From DASQHW01 sp038238245 (GTDB lineage Bacteria; Actinomycetota; Acidimicrobiia; IMCC26256; PALSA-610): DNA of 64,000 nt. The DNA is taken from the NCBI GenBank assembly GCA_038238245.1, contig JBBRXX010000020.1:20486-84485 (forward strand), read 5' to 3'. The translations under genes and the position numbers were made by a program. Every line of letters begins with the position of its first letter. The stretch's first letter is position 1. Positions 59,850-64,000 of the stretch are shown in pieces. The notes under the pieces were generated by a model, which saw nothing but the letters and a program-made list of their open reading frames with translations, was not told the DNA's origin and did not search any database.

Positions 59850-60920
59850 TCAACTGCCATCGGGCCAGCCGCCGCGGTGCAGCACCATCGGGTGGTGCGG
59901 AAGCGTCTCGGGCGTGCGGGCCTTCGCCCGCCATCCGCCGGCGGGCGGCACCAGACCGCGGGTGAGCGGCGACGCCTCCCAGCTGGGCTCACCGACCAAC
60001 GTCTCCAGCGCTTCTCGGAGGGCACGGATGCGGTCCTCGCCGTATCGCTCCTGCCACCGCTGCTCCACCGCGGCGAGTCGCGGACCAGACGCGTCCTGCG
60101 CCTCACGTCCCTTCGGAGTGAGTCGAGCCAGCTTTGACCGGGCCGCGGTCGGATCGGGCTCGACCACGACATAGCCGCGCTTGGTGAGAAACCCCGTCGA
60201 CATGCTGATGGCCTCTTTCGACACACCGGTGAGTCGCGGAAGCTCACGCACGCGGACCCCCTTCTCGTCGAGGACGCGCATGACGTTGGCGCTCATTGCG
60301 AGCGAGACCTCCGACTCGCGTTCGAACTCGAGCGTGAATGCGTGCAGTACTCGCGAGAGGAGCGCGGCCAGATGCGGGTCGGGGCTCGACGCACTCTCAC
60401 CTTTGTGCACGAACATCGCGTGCGTCACGACGGGGAGATAGTCAGGCAGCGCGAGGTCGAACCGGCTGACGAGCGCGCGCAGGGTGTCGGCGAGCGCGTC
60501 GATCTCTTTCGCGCCGAATCGCTGCCGCCAGCGGTTCTCGATGACGCCGAACAACGGGATCCACACGTCGCGCGCCCGCCGGCCCGCGGGCGTGGGGAAG
60601 ACGATCCAGTCGCGTCGCGGCGGCTTCGGACGCGAGTCGGCGGGATCCGGTCTGACGACGACGTAGCCCCACCGTTCCATGCCCGCGAGCGACGGGTGGA
60701 TCGGCTTCTCCGAGACGCCGGCGCGCGCCGACAGCTCACGGACCGTCACTCCCTCGTCGCCGACGAATCGCATGAAGTTCGACCACATCACCATCGAGAC
60801 CAGAAACGTCGATGGACCGCCCCCGCCGACGAGCTGGCGCTCGAACTCGTTGTCGAACTCGATCGTGAACGCAACCAGCACCTGCGAGAGGAGCGTGGGA
60901 AGGGGGAGCGCGTCGGTCAC
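59850..60920 (-). CDS. Tandem MarR-like winged-helix protein
   Basis: A 356-residue protein with two MarR-type domains in one chain. The first (about 1-150) has VTVRELSARAGVSEKPIHPS and the wing GYVVVRPDPADSRPK. The second (about 180-310) has VRVRELPRLTGVSKEAISMS and GYVVVEPDPTAARSKLARLT. Each domain opens with a helix of similar sequence (VLVAFTIEFDNEFERQL and VLHAFTLEFERESEVSL), showing an internal duplication. A single chain would thus replace the usual MarR dimer. It probably senses a small molecule. A short proline-rich tail follows. Confidence 0.8.
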   Translation of the reverse strand: MTDALPLPTLLSQVLVAFTIEFDNEFERQLVGGGGPSTFLVSMVMWSNFMRFVGDEGVTVRELSARAGVSEKPIHPSLAGMERWGYVVVRPDPADSRPKPPRRDWIVFPTPAGRRARDVWIPLFGVIENRWRQRFGAKEIDALADTLRALVSRFDLALPDYLPVVTHAMFVHKGESASSPDPHLAALLSRVLHAFTLEFERESEVSLAMSANVMRVLDEKGVRVRELPRLTGVSKEAISMSTGFLTKRGYVVVEPDPTAARSKLARLTPKGREAQDASGPRLAAVEQRWQERYGEDRIRALREALETLVGEPSWEASPLTRGLVPPAGGWRAKARTPETLPHHPMVLHRGGWPDGS

Positions 60921-60954
60921 GGCCCCACGCTAAGCACGAACTGCCGGGTGGCGA

Positions 60955-61440
60955 TCAGTCGGACGCGGGCCGGCCTCCCGGAGCCACCGTACGGGCGAGG
61001 ATCCCGAGCGTCGCCCGCAGCGCACCCTCGGAGATCACGGGAAAGATCCCCGCTTCCTTCCACGTGGGGTCGATGGACGACCAGTCGTAGTACGACGTGA
61101 CGAGCGTGCCGCTGTCGACCGGTTCGAGCGTGTAGCCGTAGACGTGGCCGAGAGGGGGCTGGATCTGCCCGAGGATCGTCCACGCAATCTCGCGGTCCGG
61201 AACGAACGTCGTGATCCTGACGGTCACGTCGTAGCGCCCCATCGGGTAGTCGTTGAGGGACTCGCGGTCCATGTGCACGACGAAGCTGTCCCCGACGGCG
61301 GTGACCGGCTGACCGGTGGCGTCCATCAGCATCCCCGAGCTATCGATCGTGACGTGACCGTGCGGGTCGCACAGCACGCGAAAGATGGTCGCGGGGTCTG
61401 CCGGGATGATGCGTTGGATCTCGAACCGCTCGCTCGTCAT
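60955..61440 (-). CDS. SRPBCC (START-like) family protein
   Basis: A 161-residue protein with the polyketide-cyclase/START fold. It begins RFEIQRIIPADPATIFRVLC (helix-grip opening), and later shows YPMGRYDVTVRITTFVPD and SGTLVTSYYDWSS. It is expected to bind a hydrophobic ligand. Start ATG 61440 (MTSERFEIQ). It lies 35 bp from the tandem MarR gene in the same direction and may be co-transcribed with it. Confidence 0.82.
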   Translation of the reverse strand: MTSERFEIQRIIPADPATIFRVLCDPHGHVTIDSSGMLMDATGQPVTAVGDSFVVHMDRESLNDYPMGRYDVTVRITTFVPDREIAWTILGQIQPPLGHVYGYTLEPVDSGTLVTSYYDWSSIDPTWKEAGIFPVISEGALRATLGILARTVAPGGRPASD

Positions 61441-61510
61441 CTCCGCATCCTGCCATCGGGTTCCCCGACGTGCGGAAACCGCGCGTCGCGTCACCCCCTC
61501 TTGCTACGGT

Positions 61511-61656
61511 CGCGGGGACAGCGAAGACGGCCTGACAACCCCGAGCTGCGCAACACGAACGAGGCCGCTGACGAACAGCGGTGAAGTGCGGTGGCACCGC
61601 GGGACGCCCTCCCGCCCGCACGACCAGGGAACCGGTCGAGCGGGAGGGTGCAGCCC
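61511..61656 (+). promoter_or_regulatory. T-box riboswitch controlling aspS2 translation
   Basis: The T-box core GGTGGCACCGCGGG is at 61590-61603. Upstream are a short stem I (CGGGG 61513-61517 with CCCCG 61539-61543), with candidate specifier codons GAC (61534-61536) or AAC (61537-61539) on its 3' side, and a stem III hairpin (CCGCTG-ACGAA-CAGCGG, 61565-61581). The UGGC at 61592-61595 complements the tRNA end GCCA, that is discriminator G73, correct for tRNA-Asp and tRNA-Asn. CCCTCCCGC (61607-61615) pairs perfectly with GCGGGAGGG (61640-61648), which holds the ribosome-binding site, so control is most likely at translation. Confidence 0.85.
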
Positions 61657-62952
61657 ATGGAACGGACAATGACCGGCGATCTCGCCGGGCACGCCGGTGA
61701 GCACGTCAGGCTCGCCGGTTGGGTGCACCATCAGCGCCACCTCGCCCAGGTCTCGTTCCTGCTCCTGCGCGACGCGAGCGGCATCGCCCAGGTCGTGATC
61801 GACGACGCACCACAACGCGCGTATGCAACGTCACTGCTGCCGGAAACCGTCGTCGAGATCGAAGGCACCGTTGCGGCCACGCCACAGGCACCCGGCGGGT
61901 TCGAGGTGCACGGACCGGCGATCACCGTGCTCGGTGCGCCGACAGAGATGCCGCCGTTCGAGCTGCGCCGGCCCGCGCTCCACGCGCAGCTCCCAACCCT
62001 GCTGGATCATGCGGCCGTGGCGCTGCGCCATCCGGCGATCCGGGCCGCGTTCTCGATCTCGGCGGCGTCGCTTGCCGGGTTCCGCTCGACGCTCGACGCC
62101 ATGGGCTTCACGGAGATCCAGACGCCGAAGATCGTCGGTGCCGCGACCGAGAGCGGCGCGAACGTCTTCGAGCTCGACTACTTCGGGCGGCGCGCGTACC
62201 TCGCGCAGAGTCCCCAGCTGTACAAGCAGATGATGGTCGGCGTGTTCGAACGCGTCTACGAGACCGGGCCCGTGTTCCGCGCCGAGCCGCACGACACCGC
62301 GCGCCACCTCGCCGAGTACGTGTCGCTCGACGCCGAGCTCGGGTTCGTCCGCGACCATCGCGACGTCGAGGTCGTCCTGCGCGCGGTGCTCGCCGGGATG
62401 GTCGCAGCCATCGAGGAGCGCGCCGGCGACGCGGTGGCGTTGCTCGAGCTCGAGCTTCCTCGTGTCCCCGACGAGATCCCCCGCATCCATTTCGACGACG
62501 CGTTGCGGCTCATCGAGGCCGCGACCGGCGAGCGCGTCGTCGGGGAGCCCGACCTGGCACCTGCCCACGAGCGATGGCTGGGCGAGTACGCGCGCGCCGA
62601 GCACGGTTCGGACTTCCTCTTCGTCGAGGGCTACCCGATGGTGAAGCGGCCCTTCTACACGCAGCCCGAACCCGGCCGGCCCGAGTTCTCCAACAGCTTC
62701 GATCTCATCTTCCGAGGCCTCGAGCTCGTCACCGGCGGGCAGCGCCTGCACCAATACGACGACTACGTCGCGGTGATGGACGCGCCCGCCCGGGTCGCGC
62801 TCGACGGCTACCTCGACGCGTTCCGCCACGGCATGCCACCGCATGGCGGTTTCGCCATCGGCCTCGAACGCTGGACGGCGCGCCTCGTCGGAGTGCCGAA
62901 CGTCCGCCAGGTGACGCTCTTTCCCCGCGACATCAACCGGCTGTCGCCGTAG
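61657..62952 (+). CDS. aspS2: Archaeal-type aspartyl-tRNA synthetase (AspRS2)
   Basis: A 431-residue class IIb synthetase, much shorter than the 580-600 residue bacterial AspRS because the GAD insertion domain is missing. It has an N-terminal OB anticodon-binding domain (VRLAGWVHHQRHLAQVSFLL), motif 2 (YETGPVFRAEPHDTARHLAE) and motif 3 (HGGFAIGLERWTARL). This archaeal/eukaryotic type often is non-discriminating and makes Asp-tRNA-Asn for amidation. It is controlled by the T-box just upstream. AGGG ribosome-binding site 8 nt before the ATG. Confidence 0.93.
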   Translation: MERTMTGDLAGHAGEHVRLAGWVHHQRHLAQVSFLLLRDASGIAQVVIDDAPQRAYATSLLPETVVEIEGTVAATPQAPGGFEVHGPAITVLGAPTEMPPFELRRPALHAQLPTLLDHAAVALRHPAIRAAFSISAASLAGFRSTLDAMGFTEIQTPKIVGAATESGANVFELDYFGRRAYLAQSPQLYKQMMVGVFERVYETGPVFRAEPHDTARHLAEYVSLDAELGFVRDHRDVEVVLRAVLAGMVAAIEERAGDAVALLELELPRVPDEIPRIHFDDALRLIEAATGERVVGEPDLAPAHERWLGEYARAEHGSDFLFVEGYPMVKRPFYTQPEPGRPEFSNSFDLIFRGLELVTGGQRLHQYDDYVAVMDAPARVALDGYLDAFRHGMPPHGGFAIGLERWTARLVGVPNVRQVTLFPRDINRLSP

Positions 62953-62985
62953 CGAAGGTCACCACGAACGGGCCGAGCACACGAG

Positions 62986-63057
62986 CGCCCCCGGCAGGAT
63001 TCGAACCTGCGCGCACGGCTCCGGAGGCCGCTGCTCTATCCCCTGAGCTACGGGGGC
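62986..63057 (-). tRNA. tRNA-Arg(CCG)
   Basis: A complete 72-nt cloverleaf on the minus strand: acceptor GCCCCCG/CGGGGGC, D arm GCTC..GAGC, anticodon arm GCGGC-CTCCGGA-GCCGT with anticodon CCG (reads CGG), and T arm GCAGG-TTCGAAT-CCTGC. The discriminator is G and the CCA is not encoded. It is tail to tail with aspS2, and its 5' side faces the transposase remnants. Confidence 0.96.
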
Positions 63058-63216
63058 GGGGGTTGGAGACTACTTGGCAGAAAACTTGGCGCTTGTGTTG
63101 GGTGGGGGACTGGAGGGTTGTGGCTGCGGCGTCGATCCGCGTTTGCCGGTCGTTTGGTGCTACGGGGTGTCGTTTGCGCGCGTCGAAGCAGCCCGAGGTG
63201 CGCGGGCGGTGTGTGT

Positions 63217-63695
63217 TCAGGCTGCGAGCGCGGTGCGGCGGCGTCGGTGGCGGTGCAGGGCGAGGCCATTGACCATGAGCGCGTACCCGAGCAGGTTGAG
63301 GGTTTGGCGGTGGTGGCCGAGGCTGTGGGCTCGGCGGAGCCAGAGGGTGTCGTCGATGTTGCGGTTGATCGATTCGGCGTCGTTGCGGCGCGGGTAGAGG
63401 CGCGCGAAGTCGGGGTCGGTGGGTGGGATGGGTCGGACGTTTTCGGTCCGGTTCAGTTTCCGGGCGGTGTCTTGTTCGGTGTTGTGGAGTCGGACGGTGA
63501 TGAGTCCGTTGCCGTGGTGGTGGGGGAGTTGGTAGTCGTTGTACCAACGATATTTTCCGGACTGGTCTCGGGTGCGGTGGGTGCGCCGGCGGGTGAGTTC
63601 GGTGAAGTGGAGGTCGGGCACGCCGGTGCCGGCGGTGACGAGCACGTGCTCGACCTTGTGGACCCGATTGCATGACGTGCCGCGGATCTGGCGCA
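63217..63695 (-). pseudogene. Transposase C-terminal remnant, truncated by an IS6 element
   Basis: About 160 codons of a DDE-type transposase, from LRQIRGTSCNRVHKVEHVLV through NDAESINRNIDDTLWLRRAH and LGYALMVNGLALHRHRRRR to the stop at 63217. The acidic residue in NDAESINR is probably part of the catalytic triad. The N-terminal half is missing: the frame meets the terminal repeat of an IS6-type element at 63696. The family was not identified with confidence. The 160 bp between it and the tRNA hold nothing recognisable. Confidence 0.7.
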
Positions 63696-64000
63696 GGCTC
63701 TGTTGCGTTGCGTTGGGCCTGACCGCGTAAGACCAGCAGCGGTCTGTTTCTCCTTAGGTGACTTGGGCGAGTTCGGTGAACGCGTGCGCGACGCGCCGAT
63801 GGGCGCGCGCATCAAGACCGAGCTCGTAATGGCCGCGCCGAATGTTCTGCATCAGCGCATGACCGCGCATGACCACGCGGGCAGTGTGGTCGCGTTTGAG
63901 GCCGCGCATCGGACGGAGGCGCGCTTTGAGTCGCCCGTGATCGGCTTCGATCCGGTTGTTCGCGTACTGGCCGCTGTCATGGAACGCGGCGGGCATGAGC
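63696..64000. mobile_element. IS6-family insertion sequence, left end (partial)
   Basis: GGCTCTGTTGCG at 63696-63707 matches the terminal inverted repeat of IS6-family elements such as IS6100 (GGCTCTGTTGCA). A transposase of the same family follows inside and runs off the window edge. The element interrupts the transposase fragment on its left. The other end and the expected 8-bp target duplication (63688-63695, CTGGCGCA) lie outside. Confidence 0.75.
63754..64000 (-). CDS. IS6-family transposase, C-terminal part
   Basis: At least 81 codons, open at the right edge of the window. The sequence YANNRIEADHGRLKARLRPM followed by RGLKRDHTARVV and GHALMQNIRRGHYELG is the hallmark C-terminus of IS6-family DDE transposases; the Glu in NNRIEADH is the last catalytic residue. 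The ATG at 63996 is only an internal Met, and the true start is beyond the window. Confidence 0.88.
   Translation of the reverse strand, partial: LMPAAFHDSGQYANNRIEADHGRLKARLRPMRGLKRDHTARVVMRGHALMQNIRRGHYELGLDARAHRRVAHAFTELAQVT

Noticed and set aside
62986..63057. tRNA-Arg as the attachment site of an integrated element
   Set aside because: The tRNA 3' end, the usual integration point, faces aspS2. The transposase genes lie on its 5' side, and no integrase or repeated tRNA end is visible.
1..64000. CRISPR array, rRNA genes, prophage or replication origin
   Set aside because: No regularly spaced repeats, no rRNA-like stretches, no phage structural genes and no clustered DnaA boxes were seen.

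Overview
The window is a high-GC, gene-dense chromosomal segment of an actinobacterium. WhiB, a PdtaS-type histidine kinase, the fused 2-oxoglutarate dehydrogenase/decarboxylase (Kgd/OdhA), the proteasome activator Bpa, a class E sortase, DUF3107 and DUF5317 proteins and class II DAHP synthase are actinobacterial hallmarks. A complete System I (Ccm) cytochrome c maturation operon is unusual for mycobacteria or streptomycetes. Together with several crotonases and an acyl-CoA carboxylase, it suggests a deep-branching, probably uncultured lineage such as Acidimicrobiia. That placement is inference.

Layout. 1-8.3 kb: a TauE/SafE exporter with a divergent LysR regulator, a phosphotransferase, MsrA, pantothenate kinase, a TetR/aldo-keto reductase pair and a glycosyltransferase. 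8.3-12 kb: a structured-looking leader, a tiny hydrophobic peptide and two membrane HD-domain proteins, the second degenerate. 12-17.9 kb: acyl-CoA metabolism (two crotonases, carboxyltransferase, free-standing biotin carrier), a PLP dehydratase and a sortase. 17.9-24.9 kb: ccmABCDEFGHI plus a cyclophilin, almost all translationally overlapping. 25-34.3 kb: sulfur and Fe-S biology and redox signalling (cysteine dioxygenase, Rrf2, cysteine desulfurase with a SufR-like regulator, Mrp, DUF3107, two ArsA-type ATPases, PdtaS, WhiB). 34.5-42.5 kb: glycerophosphodiesterase, lipid kinase, UdgB, a second TauE, DapA-like aldolase, a drug exporter with TetR and its operator, and an ECF sigma/anti-sigma pair whose anti-sigma carries an FtsX-like extracellular domain. 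42.6-50.1 kb: Kgd, a frameshifted methyltransferase, DAHP synthase, Bpa and a DEAD-box helicase. 50.3-61.4 kb: assorted enzymes, a TetR/catalase-like unit, a heterodimeric ABC exporter, a crotonase, a tandem MarR protein and an SRPBCC protein. 61.5-64 kb: a T-box riboswitch in front of a second, archaeal-type aspartyl-tRNA synthetase, tRNA-Arg(CCG), and an IS6-family element inserted into an older transposase.

Gene expression style: many genes start 6-9 nt after a TANNNT hexamer (leaderless promoters), and co-directional genes commonly overlap by 1 or 4 nt. In three places a gap between co-directional genes is exactly bridged by a short reading frame. The most notable single element is the T-box upstream of aspS2. 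Its UGGC bulge matches the G73 discriminator of tRNA-Asp/Asn, and it can sequester the ribosome-binding site.
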